Origin: Rhodoblastus sp.
GTDB lineage: Bacteria; Pseudomonadota; Alphaproteobacteria; Rhizobiales; Beijerinckiaceae
Length of the DNA: 64,000 bases
Assembly: GCF_019449565.1 (NCBI RefSeq)
Contig: NZ_JAGRPM010000038.1
Location: forward strand, 124,001 to 188,000
Reading direction: 5' to 3'
The notes under the pieces were generated by a model. The model was not told the DNA's origin and did not search any database. It saw nothing but the letters and a program-made list of their open reading frames with translations. Positions 9,380-18,937 of this stretch are shown one piece after another. The position numbers and the translations under genes are program-made. The first letter of the stretch is position 1. Each line of letters begins with the position of its first letter.

Positions 9380-9844
9380 TCACGCCCCCGCGCCTTCCGC
9401 CAGCGCGCTGTCTTTCTCGCGAACGAGTTCGCGCGCCTCGACCAGCAATTCCTCGAACAAGGCGAGCCGTTCGGGCGCGATCTTGCCAAAAGTCTGTTCC
9501 ACGAAGGCTTTCTGCGTCTCGATGCCGCGCCGCGCCAGGTCGCGCCCTGCCGGAGTCAGATGAATCGCGTGGGAACGGCGATCGCCGGCCAGCGTCCGCC
9601 GCTCGACAAGGCCGCTGGCGACGAGACGGTCGATCAATCCGGAAATATTGCCCTTCGTGACATAGAGACGCGCCGCCAGTTCCTGCTGGGAGACGCCCTC
9701 GCGCTCGGTCAGCGTGGTCAGCACGTCGCATTGAGGGACGGAAAGATCGAGTTCGCGCAATCGATTGGCTATCGACAGGCGGGCGCGGGTTTGCAGGCGA
9801 ATAAGTCGAAACCAGACCCTCAGGGCGTCGTTTTCTTGATTCAT
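9380..9844 (-). CDS. MarR-family transcriptional regulator
   Basis: Winged-helix repressor of 154 residues from ATG 9844, which has a strong GGGGAGGA ribosome site; the longer in-frame start at 9931 has none. The wHTH core reads GVSQQELAARLYVTKGNISGLIDRL, with the wing GDRRSHAIHLT. It lies directly upstream of the amidase and probably controls it and itself. A pair of 16-base direct repeats lies 55-96 bases upstream of the start. Confidence 0.9.
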   Translation of the reverse strand: MNQENDALRVWFRLIRLQTRARLSIANRLRELDLSVPQCDVLTTLTEREGVSQQELAARLYVTKGNISGLIDRLVASGLVERRTLAGDRRSHAIHLTPAGRDLARRGIETQKAFVEQTFGKIAPERLALFEELLVEARELVREKDSALAEGAGA

Positions 9845-9898
9845 TTTCCTCCCCGGGGGCGTTTTGTTAACCCGCGACGCTAACGCTGCGAACCCGCT

Positions 9899-9940
9899 GA
9901 GGCAAGCTGGACTTTGCAAACGCCGAGGCAAGCTGGACTT
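9899..9940. repeat. Two perfect 16-bp direct repeats upstream of the MarR gene
   Basis: AAGTCCAGCTTGCCTC (minus-strand reading) occurs at 9899-9914 and again at 9925-9940, a 26-bp period. It lies between the stop of the GGDEF-EAL gene and the MarR start. It could be a tandem operator or a short local duplication; MarR sites are usually palindromic, so this is not a classic MarR box. Confidence 0.6.
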
Positions 9941-9946
9941 GGGGAT

Positions 9947-11902
9947 TTATCCGGCGGCGACGCGCAGATGCGCCTCCGTCAGCGCGACATGGGGAATCGG
10001 CTTGCCGTAGAAATAGCCTTGCGCCTGGGTGACGCCAAGCTGGCGCAGGACGAGATGCTGGCGCAGGGTTTCGACGCCCTCGGCCACCAGCTCCAGGTCG
10101 AGCTTTTCGGCAAGTACGCGAACGGCCGAGACGATCGCGACGGATTCGCGGCCATCTTCGATATGATCGATGAAGCTCTTGTCGATCTTGATCTTCGAAA
10201 AGGGATAGGAGTGGATATAGGACAGCGAGGAAAAGCCGGAGCCGAAATCGTCCAGCGACACGCCGACGCCCAGGCTGGCCAGTTCGACAATGGCGGCCCG
10301 GGTCAGTTCGGTGTCCTCCATCATGAGCGTTTCGGTGATTTCGAGGTTCAGGCGCGAGGCGGGAAGCCCCGTGCGGGCCAGTACGTCCTTGACCATCGCC
10401 ACCAGTTTCTGCGGCTGGCGGAACTGCACGGGCGAGAGGTTGACCGCGACATAAAGCGAACCCGGCCATCTTACGGCGGCCAGACAGGCCTTTTCCAGAA
10501 TCTGCTCGCCGATGCGGACGATCGCGCCGGTCTGTTCGGAACAGGGAATGAACTTGATCGGGGGAATCATGCCGCGCACAGGATGGGGCCAGCGCGCGAG
10601 GGCCTCGTAACCGAGCACCGTGCCGGTTTCGATATTGGCGATCGGCTGAAACCAGGGCTCGAATTCGTTGCGCGCGATCGCGGTTTCGATTTCCAGCTCC
10701 ATGATGCGCGCTTCGTTGAAGCGGGCCTGCATTGAATTGTCGAACACGCAGACACGATTGCGGCCCTGGCGCTTGGCCTCGTATAGAGCGATATCGACCT
10801 TCTTGAGCAATTCCTGGGCGGCGACGCCGTGGTCGGGGTAATGAACAACGCCCAGGCTGCCGCTGATGGAGATCGAGGAAGCGTCGACCACCGCCGGCGC
10901 GTCACGCAAGGACGCGACGATCCGCTCCGCCAGCGCAACCGGCGCTTCGGAGTTTTCCTTGCCGCCGCCGCGCGCGAGGATAATGAACTCGTCGCCGCCC
11001 AGGCGTCCGACCAGATCCTCGGGATTGACTACCCGACGCAGACGCGCGGCCATTTCCACAATCACCGCGTCGCCGGTGTTGTGGCCGAGCATGTCGTTGA
11101 TCTCCTTGAAGCGATCGAGATCGACGACGAGCAGGCTGAAAGCCACGCGAGAGCCGATGTCGCAGCGCTCGATTTCGCGATCGAGCGCTTCGGAGAAGGC
11201 GAAGCGGTTCATCAGGCCCGTCAGCATGTCGTTTTGGGCCATGTGGCGGGTGCGGAGGTTGGCGCGATAAAGATCGACCACCCGCTCGTGCGCGGCGAAG
11301 CCAAGGACGATCGCCATGACGACGAACACCGCGAGCAGAACAGCGTAGGCGGAGCCGTTCGTCACCGAAATGGTCGAATAGGCGACAATCATCGGCCCGC
11401 ACATGCTCAGGACCTGGGCGATGAACAATTTCATTCGCCCTGCGCTGCGCAGGGCGAAGGCGACCGTGAAGCCGACCGCGACGGCGCTCGCCAGCGTCCA
11501 GTCCATCGGTTCGTTTGTCCGGGCCACGAGCAGGTAGTTCTCGAAGCCGATACATGCGGCGAACGCCGTCCACCAGAACAGGAACTGGCGATCGAAATAG
11601 ACCAGACGCGCGCGTTCGAGCGCTACGCCCTTCAGCCGGCGATATTGCGTGTCGAGGCGTACCCGTTTGATGCCGATGAGCAGATTGAGCGCGGCGAAGA
11701 ACCCGCAGAGCGGATCCCAGGTCAACATCCAGATGGTGACCGTCAGCACGGTGCTCATGCACATGGCCACGAACAGCGTGCTCTGGGCTGCGCATAGGGA
11801 ATCGATCAGATGACGAAGTAACTCGTCATCGACACGCCTGTCGGTCAGGGTGGCCGCAGCCGTTTGAAACCATCGCCTTAGCGGAAGGAAGCGCTTGAGC
11901 AT
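9947..11902 (-). CDS. Membrane GGDEF-EAL cyclic-di-GMP signalling protein
   Basis: N-terminal half (about residues 40-230) has several hydrophobic segments and anchors the protein in the inner membrane. A GGDEF domain follows with an intact GRLGGDEF active site (diguanylate cyclase), then an EAL domain with YEALARW, an NLEITET block and DDFGSG, so both synthesis and hydrolysis of c-di-GMP are possible. ATG 11902 begins MLKRFLPLRRWF; an upstream in-frame ATG at 11953 would add 17 residues. It is a single gene, and the neighbours give no hint of the output. Confidence 0.93.
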   Translation of the reverse strand: MLKRFLPLRRWFQTAAATLTDRRVDDELLRHLIDSLCAAQSTLFVAMCMSTVLTVTIWMLTWDPLCGFFAALNLLIGIKRVRLDTQYRRLKGVALERARLVYFDRQFLFWWTAFAACIGFENYLLVARTNEPMDWTLASAVAVGFTVAFALRSAGRMKLFIAQVLSMCGPMIVAYSTISVTNGSAYAVLLAVFVVMAIVLGFAAHERVVDLYRANLRTRHMAQNDMLTGLMNRFAFSEALDREIERCDIGSRVAFSLLVVDLDRFKEINDMLGHNTGDAVIVEMAARLRRVVNPEDLVGRLGGDEFIILARGGGKENSEAPVALAERIVASLRDAPAVVDASSISISGSLGVVHYPDHGVAAQELLKKVDIALYEAKRQGRNRVCVFDNSMQARFNEARIMELEIETAIARNEFEPWFQPIANIETGTVLGYEALARWPHPVRGMIPPIKFIPCSEQTGAIVRIGEQILEKACLAAVRWPGSLYVAVNLSPVQFRQPQKLVAMVKDVLARTGLPASRLNLEITETLMMEDTELTRAAIVELASLGVGVSLDDFGSGFSSLSYIHSYPFSKIKIDKSFIDHIEDGRESVAIVSAVRVLAEKLDLELVAEGVETLRQHLVLRQLGVTQAQGYFYGKPIPHVALTEAHLRVAAG

Positions 11903-12105
11903 GCCCCAACCTTGGACGTGGAAGCTTAATAAAATCAAACGATCAGGCTTCACGCCGACGGTCGATGCGAAAAATTGCTGGGAGAAGGCTTAATTTGTTC
12001 CGAACGTAACATTCCATTTCTGAATCGATTGATGGTCCGCAAACGCCCGCGCGGCGCGCCTTTCCGGCGCAGAAAACCGCCGAAATCAGGGCGTCGCCGT
12101 AAAGA

Positions 12106-15100
12106 TCAGGCCGCACTCTTGACGTGTCGCGTCGGCGTCGCCGGCGCTCCGGTCCACTCTGTGTGAGCCGGGATGGACTCGCCCTTCATGACGATGGTCA
12201 GTGGGCCAAGGCGGGCGAAATCGCCGACATGGGTGTCGTAAAGCACGGTCGAACCCGAGCCCACCGTCACGCCGTAGCCGATCGTGACGCGGCCGACCTT
12301 CATCACCCGGTCCTCGTAAAGATGGGTCTGCAGGGCGGAAAGCGCGTTGAGATTGCAGAAATCGCCCACTTCGATGCAATCGAATTCGGTGATGTCTGTC
12401 ATGTCGAGTACGCAGCCCTTGCCGAATTTGGCGCCCAGCAGGCGCAAAGCCCAGGGCAGGAAGGGCGTGCAGCGCAAATGTTCAAGGACGGCCTTGCCGG
12501 CGAGGCCCCAATAGAGCACGGCCATGGCCTCGGTGCGCATCGCCCACCAGGACCACATCGGCTTGGTGACCGGCTCGTAGCGGCCCATCGTCGCCCATTT
12601 CACGCAGATCACGACGACCATCATGGCCAGCGCGATGAGGGTCGAGGACGCCACGAACATCCACAGGACTTGCCAATAGGCGCCCTCCAGCACGGCCTGG
12701 CCGAACCATTCAATCGCCCAGGTGCCGAAGGTGATGTAGAGCATGGTCGGCAGCGAAATATGCACCGCCTCGAAGGCCGCGCGGGCGAATTTCTTCCAGC
12801 GCGGCGCCTCATAGGTCCAGTTGGCGCCGCCCGCGTCGAACTTCTGGCGCACTGGCAGCTTGATCGGCGGCGAGCCGAACCAGGTGTCTCCGGGCGACAT
12901 TTCCTCATTGGCCGGGGGCTTGGATTTGATGCCGATCAGCGCGCCGTCGGGAATATCGGCGCCCGGGGGCAGCACGCCGTCATTGCCGATGAAGACTCGA
13001 GAGCCGGTCCTGGTCTTTTCGAGACGCATCCAGCCGCGCCGCACGTCCTCGTCGCCGAGGATCACCTCGTCGGCAATGAAGCATTTGTCGCCGATTTCGA
13101 CCAGATCATAGCGGCCCGGGATATTGGTCGAGATTTCGGAATCCTTGCCGATCTTGGCCCCCATCATCCGGTACCAGGTCCGCATATAGACTGTGGCGTA
13201 TAGGGACGAGAGCGTCTCCAGCGTCACCTCGGTGGCGAGCGACACCGCCCATTTGCGCAGATAGAACCAGGAAAAGACCGAATAGACCCCTTCGCGCACG
13301 CTCGGCAGCACCGTCCAGCGCACGACGACGATGAAGGCGACCGTCACCAGAACCATCACAAAGGAAGTCGGCCAGGCCATGATCGGGATCGCGGCCATGT
13401 AGAGCATGCGGCTGGTCGCCGCGAGGCCCAGAAACTCGTCGATCCGGTCGAACACCCAGAAGGCAGGGAAAAGCGGCAGCAGCCCAACTGGCGGGATGGC
13501 CAGCAGCAGAAGCGCGTAGACGAAGGTCTGCAAAGCGCGCTTGCCCGACGAGACTTCGGCGAAGGGGCGCAGCGATTCCTTGTCCACAGAACCGACGCAG
13601 CGGCCGGGCGAACCGTCCCAGATTTCCCAGGCGCCGACGCGGGTAAAAGGCTCGAGCGCGGTCAGGTCGCGCAGCTCCGCGCCCTCCTCCAGCACCACGT
13701 CATGCTCCAGCGCGGCGGACGAGCCGATATAGCAATCCGGCCCGACCTCGATCGGCCCGACGATCATGTCGCCGCCGACAAAGCTGACATTGGCGAATTT
13801 GGTGCGGGCGCCGACGGTCGTGCCGGCGCCGATGGTCAGGAGATCGACGGCGCCGATCTCAAGCTCGGAAATATTGGCGTCCTGGCCGATCTTCGCGCCC
13901 AGGGCCTGGAGATAGACGCGCATCAGGGGCGAGCCCTGGAACCACTTGATATGGGTGAGCGTGAGCATGCGCTGCACCACCCACCAGCGGAAATAATAGA
14001 GGCCCCAGATGGGGTAGCGCCCTGGCTTGAACCTGCCGATCACCAGCCATTTCAGCGCAATGGCGAGGATGACGGTGACGATGTTGACGATGACATAGAC
14101 GCCGAGCAGGGAGATGATTTCCTGCCAGATGCTGGCGTCCGTATCCGTCAGCAGCATGTAGGAAACGAAAATGCCGAGCCATTGCGCGGTCGCCATGGCG
14201 ATGAAGAACGGCAGGCAGATCGCCTGGGCCAGGCCGCACAGGAAGCGCCGCAACAGCGGCGGCGGCATGAAGGACAGATCCTTCGGCCCGCCGGTTTCGG
14301 CGGCCTTGGCGTCAAGAAGCCCGGCGATGGCGCGCAAGGTGCGAGCCGAATACATGTCCTGCAGCGTGATGCCGGCCAGCGAGGGGGTCAGCCTTACGAT
14401 GCCAACGAAACGCGCCGCGAGCAGCGAATGGCCGCCAAGGTCGAGGAAGAAATCGGCGTCGAATGGAATGGACTGCGGCGGCAGGACTTTTTGCGCGGCT
14501 TCGAGCAGGAGGCGCTCGGTCTCCGTCTGCGGGTCTTCCTGCGCTTCGCCGGCCGATGGCGCCGTCAACGGCTCCTTTTTCAGGACGTTGCGGTTGACCT
14601 TGCCCGAGGACAGGCGCGGCAGGACCTCGCGCGGCTCATAACGCGAGGGGACCATATAGGGCGGCAGGACCGCGCGCAGTTCGGCGCGCAAAAACTTCGA
14701 ATCGAGCGTCTCGCCCTTTTCGGCGACGAGAAAGGCGACGAGCTGGTCGAGGCCGTCGTCATTGCGCAGCACCACCGCGGCCTGGCTGACGCCGGGCAGG
14801 ACCGAGAGCTTGGCCTCGATCTCGCCGAGCTCCACGCGGAAGCCCCGGATCTTCACCTGATCGTCGATGCGGCCGCGGAAGCCGATCTTGCCATCGGCCT
14901 CCAGCACCACGGCGTCGCCGGACCGATAGAGAATCGGGTCGGTCCCCGTGGAATCGAACGGATTGGGAATGAATTTCTCGGCCGTGAGGGCGTCGCGCTT
15001 GAGATAGCCGCGCGCCACGCCGGGGCCGCCGATCAGCAATTCGCCCTCGACGCCGCGTTCGAGCAGGTTGTTGGCCTCGTCCGCGACATAGCAGGTGTAA

Positions 15101-16152
15101 TTGGCGATCGGGCCGCCAATGGTCACCGGCTCGTCGGGGCGCACTTCCGCGACGGTCGCCACCACGGTGGCCTCGGTCGGGCCATAGGAATTGAAAATGG
15201 TGCGGCCCGGTCTGCACCAGCGGCTGGCCACAGCCGGGGGGCAGGCCTCGCCGCCGAGGATGATGACCCGAAGCGTCTTGATATCGCGCGGCATCAGCGC
15301 GAGCAGAGTCGGAACCGTGTCGAGCACGGTGACGCCGACTTCCTCCAGCAGGTCCGGCAAGGCTTCGGCCTCGCCCATCACGGCCGGCGTAGCGACGAAG
15401 AGGGTCGCCCCGGCGAGATAGGGTATCCAGATCTCCTCCATCGACAGGTCGAAGGCGATCGAGGCGCCCTGGAAGACGATGTCCGAGCGGCCGATCCTGT
15501 AGGTCTCGTTGGCCGAGCGCAGGTAATGGCAAATATTGCGCCCGGTGATGACGATGCCCTTGGGCGCCCCGGTCGAACCGGAGGTATAAATCATGTAGGC
15601 CGGATGGTCGGGCGTCGCGCCGGCCTTGCGGGCGTCGACCGGGGTTTCGTCGGCGCGGTCGATCAGATCGACCTCCGTCAGCACCGGGGCGGTCACGACC
15701 CCATGCGCCTTGGCGGCGAAGGCCTCGGAGGTGAGCAGCCCTTTGGCCTCGGCGTCGAGCAGGCAGGTTTCGATGCGCTCGACGGGCGCGTCGGCGTCGA
15801 AGGGCAGCCAGGCCGCGCCGGTCTTGGCGATGGCGATCTGGCAGATCAGCAGTTCTGGCCCGCGCGGGCCCCAGAGGCCGACGACATCGCCCGGGCCAAT
15901 GCCGCGCCGGATCAGACCGCGCGCCAGGGCGGCAGCCTCATGGTCGACCTGGGCGAAAGTGAGTTTGCGCTCCATCGTCATCATCGCGACGGCGTGGGGC
16001 GCCGAGGCGACGGCGGAAGCGAAGATTTCCGCCAGCAATTCATCGCGGAGGAGATCGGGACGAACGGCGCCGCGCAGAACGGAATGAGACGTCTGGGCGC
16101 GTTCCGCCGTGGAGCGCTTTTCCGTCAAAATGCCCGCTTCGAGGTCCGTCAT
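12106..16152 (-). CDS. Pls/PosA-family NRPS-like protein (adenylation, carrier, membrane hexapeptide-repeat domains)
   Basis: A 1348-residue protein from ATG 16152 (the longer start at 16206 lacks a clear ribosome site). The adenylation domain has YTSGSTGAPKG (A3), SYGPTEATV (A5), YRSGDAV (A7), GFRVELGEIE (A8) and KVNRNVLKK (A10). A peptidyl carrier follows, with DLGGHSLLAARF holding the phosphopantetheine Ser. The C-terminal half alternates clusters of membrane helices with left-handed beta-helix (hexapeptide) segments, the layout of epsilon-poly-lysine synthetase (Pls) and PosA-like enzymes. There is no condensation domain. It probably activates one amino acid and polymerises or transfers it at the membrane. 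No partner gene is adjacent. Confidence 0.88.
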   Translation of the reverse strand: MTDLEAGILTEKRSTAERAQTSHSVLRGAVRPDLLRDELLAEIFASAVASAPHAVAMMTMERKLTFAQVDHEAAALARGLIRRGIGPGDVVGLWGPRGPELLICQIAIAKTGAAWLPFDADAPVERIETCLLDAEAKGLLTSEAFAAKAHGVVTAPVLTEVDLIDRADETPVDARKAGATPDHPAYMIYTSGSTGAPKGIVITGRNICHYLRSANETYRIGRSDIVFQGASIAFDLSMEEIWIPYLAGATLFVATPAVMGEAEALPDLLEEVGVTVLDTVPTLLALMPRDIKTLRVIILGGEACPPAVASRWCRPGRTIFNSYGPTEATVVATVAEVRPDEPVTIGGPIANYTCYVADEANNLLERGVEGELLIGGPGVARGYLKRDALTAEKFIPNPFDSTGTDPILYRSGDAVVLEADGKIGFRGRIDDQVKIRGFRVELGEIEAKLSVLPGVSQAAVVLRNDDGLDQLVAFLVAEKGETLDSKFLRAELRAVLPPYMVPSRYEPREVLPRLSSGKVNRNVLKKEPLTAPSAGEAQEDPQTETERLLLEAAQKVLPPQSIPFDADFFLDLGGHSLLAARFVGIVRLTPSLAGITLQDMYSARTLRAIAGLLDAKAAETGGPKDLSFMPPPLLRRFLCGLAQAICLPFFIAMATAQWLGIFVSYMLLTDTDASIWQEIISLLGVYVIVNIVTVILAIALKWLVIGRFKPGRYPIWGLYYFRWWVVQRMLTLTHIKWFQGSPLMRVYLQALGAKIGQDANISELEIGAVDLLTIGAGTTVGARTKFANVSFVGGDMIVGPIEVGPDCYIGSSAALEHDVVLEEGAELRDLTALEPFTRVGAWEIWDGSPGRCVGSVDKESLRPFAEVSSGKRALQTFVYALLLLAIPPVGLLPLFPAFWVFDRIDEFLGLAATSRMLYMAAIPIMAWPTSFVMVLVTVAFIVVVRWTVLPSVREGVYSVFSWFYLRKWAVSLATEVTLETLSSLYATVYMRTWYRMMGAKIGKDSEISTNIPGRYDLVEIGDKCFIADEVILGDEDVRRGWMRLEKTRTGSRVFIGNDGVLPPGADIPDGALIGIKSKPPANEEMSPGDTWFGSPPIKLPVRQKFDAGGANWTYEAPRWKKFARAAFEAVHISLPTMLYITFGTWAIEWFGQAVLEGAYWQVLWMFVASSTLIALAMMVVVICVKWATMGRYEPVTKPMWSWWAMRTEAMAVLYWGLAGKAVLEHLRCTPFLPWALRLLGAKFGKGCVLDMTDITEFDCIEVGDFCNLNALSALQTHLYEDRVMKVGRVTIGYGVTVGSGSTVLYDTHVGDFARLGPLTIVMKGESIPAHTEWTGAPATPTRHVKSAA

Positions 16153-16416
16153 CGCCTGTTCCCAATCCCGCCGCCGGCAGCCCAAAGGCCGCGACCGGGT
16201 TCGCATAGCATAGGATCGCCGACGCTCCTACCCGCATGCGCGGGGACCGCCCGGCTAATTCTGGCGCCGCCGCCGCAAGCAGCGCGAGCCTTTCGGCGCG
16301 GCAATGCGACCCTGCGTTTCCGCAAGCGACTCTCGCTCCGATTCGCTTGCGGCGCCATATTGAAATGCTAGGCTCCCGATTGTGAACATAAGCCCAACAG
16401 TCGCGAGAGCCGCGCC

Positions 16417-17277
16417 ATGACGCAGAATTCCAAGCCGGTGTGGTTGATCACCGGCTGCTCCACCGGTTTCGGCCGTGAACTGTCCAAAATTTTACTGGAG
16501 TCCGGCTATCGGGTCGTCGTCACCGCCCGCGACCCGGCCAAGGTCGCCGACATCATCGCGGGCCATCCAGAAACCGGCCTTGCGCTCGCCCTGAACGTGG
16601 ACCAGCCGGGGCAGATCGAGGCCGCTGTCCAGGCGGCGACGGCGCGATTCGGCCGCATCGACGTGCTGGTGAACAATGCCGGCTATGGCTATCTGGCGGC
16701 GGTGGAGGAAGGCGAGGATTCCGAAATCCGCGCCATGTTCGAGACCAATGTGTTCGGCCTCGCCGCCATGTGCCGCGCCGTCCTGCCCGTCATGCGCGCG
16801 CAGAAAAGCGGGACCATCGTCAATATTTCCTCCATGGGCGGCGTCTGCGGCTTCCCGGGGATCGGCTATTACAATGCGACCAAATTCGCGGTCGAAGGCC
16901 TCTCGGAAGCCTTGGCCAAGGAGCTGGCGCCGCTTGGAGTGAAGGTCCTGATCGTCGAGCCGGGCCCCTTCCGCACCGATTGGGCGGGCCGTTCGCTGAA
17001 AACGCCGAAAAACGCCATCGACGCCTATGCCGAAACCGCCGTCGCCCGGCGCAACGCGACCCAGGCCTATAGCGGTACGCAGGCCGGCGACCCGGTGCGC
17101 GGCGTCCGCGCGATCATCAGTGCGGTGGAGGCGGAAAGCCCGCCGCTGCGGCTGGTGCTCGGCTCGGTCGCGCAGGATGTCATCACGGCCCGGACCGAGG
17201 CGTTTCTCGCCGAACTGCGCGCCGGCAAGGAGGTCGCGCTGGCCTGCGACTTCCCTAAGGGCGAGCCTTCGGCCTGA
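16417..17277 (+). CDS. Short-chain dehydrogenase/reductase
   Basis: Classical SDR of 286 residues. The Rossmann motif TGCSTGFG is near residue 13, with NNAG and the catalytic pair YYNATK (Tyr-x3-Lys) downstream. The TGCSTGFG form is typical of the large oxidoreductase group that acts on hydroxy-acyl or ketone compounds; NADP or NAD preference and substrate are not readable. It is divergent from the Pls-type gene. Confidence 0.92.
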   Translation: MTQNSKPVWLITGCSTGFGRELSKILLESGYRVVVTARDPAKVADIIAGHPETGLALALNVDQPGQIEAAVQAATARFGRIDVLVNNAGYGYLAAVEEGEDSEIRAMFETNVFGLAAMCRAVLPVMRAQKSGTIVNISSMGGVCGFPGIGYYNATKFAVEGLSEALAKELAPLGVKVLIVEPGPFRTDWAGRSLKTPKNAIDAYAETAVARRNATQAYSGTQAGDPVRGVRAIISAVEAESPPLRLVLGSVAQDVITARTEAFLAELRAGKEVALACDFPKGEPSA

Positions 17278-17371
17278 AGTCCCGCGCTTGACTTGCGCCA
17301 GCCGCCCGCGCAAAAAACCTCGCGCAAAAAAAACCTTGCGATTGAGCGCGATCGGCGAGTGGAGATGAATC

Positions 17372-17500
17372 GTGGCCAAATGGGTTCGGGTGAGCGCAGC
17401 CTTGGCGCTGTGCGTTCTGGTCGCCGCCTGCGATCCCTGCGGCGGCCCGCTTAAATTCAACAAGTTTCCGGGCGTCTGCAATTACGACCAGGCGAAATAA
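17372..17500 (+). CDS. Short lipoprotein (42 residues)
   Basis: GTG at 17372, with GGAGA seven bases upstream, opens a 42-residue frame. It starts VAKWVRVSAALALCVLVAAC, a lipoprotein signal with lipobox LVAAC, followed by a 22-residue mature part with two further Cys residues. It lies between the SDR and tyrA on the same strand, 21 bases before the tyrA start. The mature part is too short to assign a function. Confidence 0.65.
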   Translation: MAKWVRVSAALALCVLVAACDPCGGPLKFNKFPGVCNYDQAK

Positions 17501-17521
17501 GTCGCCCGGCGAGGACAAGAC

Positions 17522-18295
17522 GTGAGCGAACGCCCCCGAAGACGGCCCAAGGCGAGGCCCAGCATCACCATCGGCCTCATCGGCTTTGGCGCCTTCGGCC
17601 GGCTGATCGCCGCCCATCTCGGGCCGTTGTTCCCGATTTTCGCCTTTGACCCTGCCGCATGCGAGCCGGCGAAGGGCGTCACCTTGACCGATGTCGCGAC
17701 GGCCGCCGCCTGCGATCTCGTCATTCTCGCCATGCCTGTCCCCCAGCTCGGCGCGGCCATCGCCGCCATCAAGCCGCATCTGCGGCCGGGCGCTGTCGTG
17801 CTTGACGTCTGTTCGGTCAAGGTGCTGCCGGCCCAGCTCATGCGCGCGGAACTGCCCCAGACGGTCGAAATCATCGGCACCCATCCGATGTTCGGCCCGC
17901 AAAGCGCGCGCGGCGGCGTCAAGGGCCTGAAGATCGTCATCTGCCCGATTCGCGGCCCGCGCGCCCGGATGCTGGCGGCCTTCCTGCGCAAGACCTTCGG
18001 CCTGCAGGCAATTATCGCCACGCCGGAACAGCATGACCGCGACGCGGCCATGGTCCAGGGCCTGACCCATCTCATCGCCAAGGTGCTGGTGGAGATGGAG
18101 CCCCTGCCCCGGCACATGACCACCGCCAGCTTCGACCTGCTGATGCGCGCGGTGGACATGGTGCGCTATGACGCGCCGGAAGTCTTCTACGCGATCGAGC
18201 GGCTGAACCCCTTCGCGCCCGACGTGCGGCGGAGCTTTTTCGCCCTCGCGGCGGATCTGGCGGAAACGCTGGAGAAGAACGGCGACGCGAAATAG
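17522..18295 (+). CDS. Prephenate/arogenate dehydrogenase family protein (TyrA-like)
   Basis: NAD(P)-dependent dehydrogenase of 257 residues that begins with GTG. It has the nucleotide-binding GFGAFG, the DVCSVK block and GTHPMFGP, all typical of the TyrA family that makes 4-hydroxyphenylpyruvate or tyrosine from prephenate or arogenate. It lacks an extra C-terminal regulatory domain, consistent with the short arogenate/cyclohexadienyl type. No hisC lies next to it, although one sits in the prophage at 53.6 kb. Confidence 0.88.
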   Translation: MSERPRRRPKARPSITIGLIGFGAFGRLIAAHLGPLFPIFAFDPAACEPAKGVTLTDVATAAACDLVILAMPVPQLGAAIAAIKPHLRPGAVVLDVCSVKVLPAQLMRAELPQTVEIIGTHPMFGPQSARGGVKGLKIVICPIRGPRARMLAAFLRKTFGLQAIIATPEQHDRDAAMVQGLTHLIAKVLVEMEPLPRHMTTASFDLLMRAVDMVRYDAPEVFYAIERLNPFAPDVRRSFFALAADLAETLEKNGDAK

Positions 18296-18322
18296 CGCGA
18301 GAGCGCTCCCGAAGAAATCCTC

Positions 18323-18928
18323 TCAGATCCAGTCGAACCTGTTCCCGGAAAACACCAGCACCCGCCCCTGCCAGATATCGGCGGTGGGCGCGCGCTGCTC
18401 GCTCAGGTTGCCGATCATCGCCATAAGCGCGCGGGCGACCCCGCCATGCGAGACGATCACGCTCGGCCGGTCTTGTTCGGCCAGCCATGGCGCCAGCCGC
18501 TGCGTAAGCTCCGCATAGCTTTCGCCGCCCGGCGGCTTGAAATTCCACTTATCGGCCTGACGCGCGCGGGCTAGTTCGGGATCGCGGACGCAGACTTCAG
18601 GCCAGGTCAGGCCTTCCCAGCGCCCGAAGGTGAATTCCACCAGCCTGTCGTCGAAAACGCCGCCCTGCGCGGGCAGACCCAGCTCGCGGCGCGCGATCTC
18701 CAGCGTATCGCGGGTGCGGGCCATCGGCGAGCACTGGAAGGAGAGCGCGTCGGGAGCGTGGCCGGCGGACGCCAGCAGCTTTTTCAGCGTCTGGCCCGCG
18801 CGCACCGCCTGGGCGCGGCCGAGCGCGTTCAGCGGAATGTCCTGCCGACCCTGAAGGCGCCCTTCGGCGTTCCAATCCGTCTCGCCATGCCGCAGGAAAT
18901 AGAGTCGCGGGCTGGTCCCGGCGCGCAT
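18323..18928 (-). CDS. Histidine phosphatase family protein
   Basis: Phosphoglycerate-mutase-like phosphatase of 201 residues. The catalytic RHGETDWN is at residues 13-20 and the second His at VSHGGVAR. The size and the lack of the extra mutase segments favour a cofactor-independent-type phosphatase (GpmB/CobC-like) over a glycolytic mutase. It starts nine bases after the fabI stop, so it is likely co-transcribed with fabI. Confidence 0.9.
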   Translation of the reverse strand: MRAGTSPRLYFLRHGETDWNAEGRLQGRQDIPLNALGRAQAVRAGQTLKKLLASAGHAPDALSFQCSPMARTRDTLEIARRELGLPAQGGVFDDRLVEFTFGRWEGLTWPEVCVRDPELARARQADKWNFKPPGGESYAELTQRLAPWLAEQDRPSVIVSHGGVARALMAMIGNLSEQRAPTADIWQGRVLVFSGNRFDWI

Positions 18929-18937
18929 GGCGGGCGG

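Noticed and set aside
13702-16371. 889-codon plus-strand frame
   Set aside because: Antisense shadow of the Pls-type gene; Arg/Gln/Asp-rich translation with no domain.
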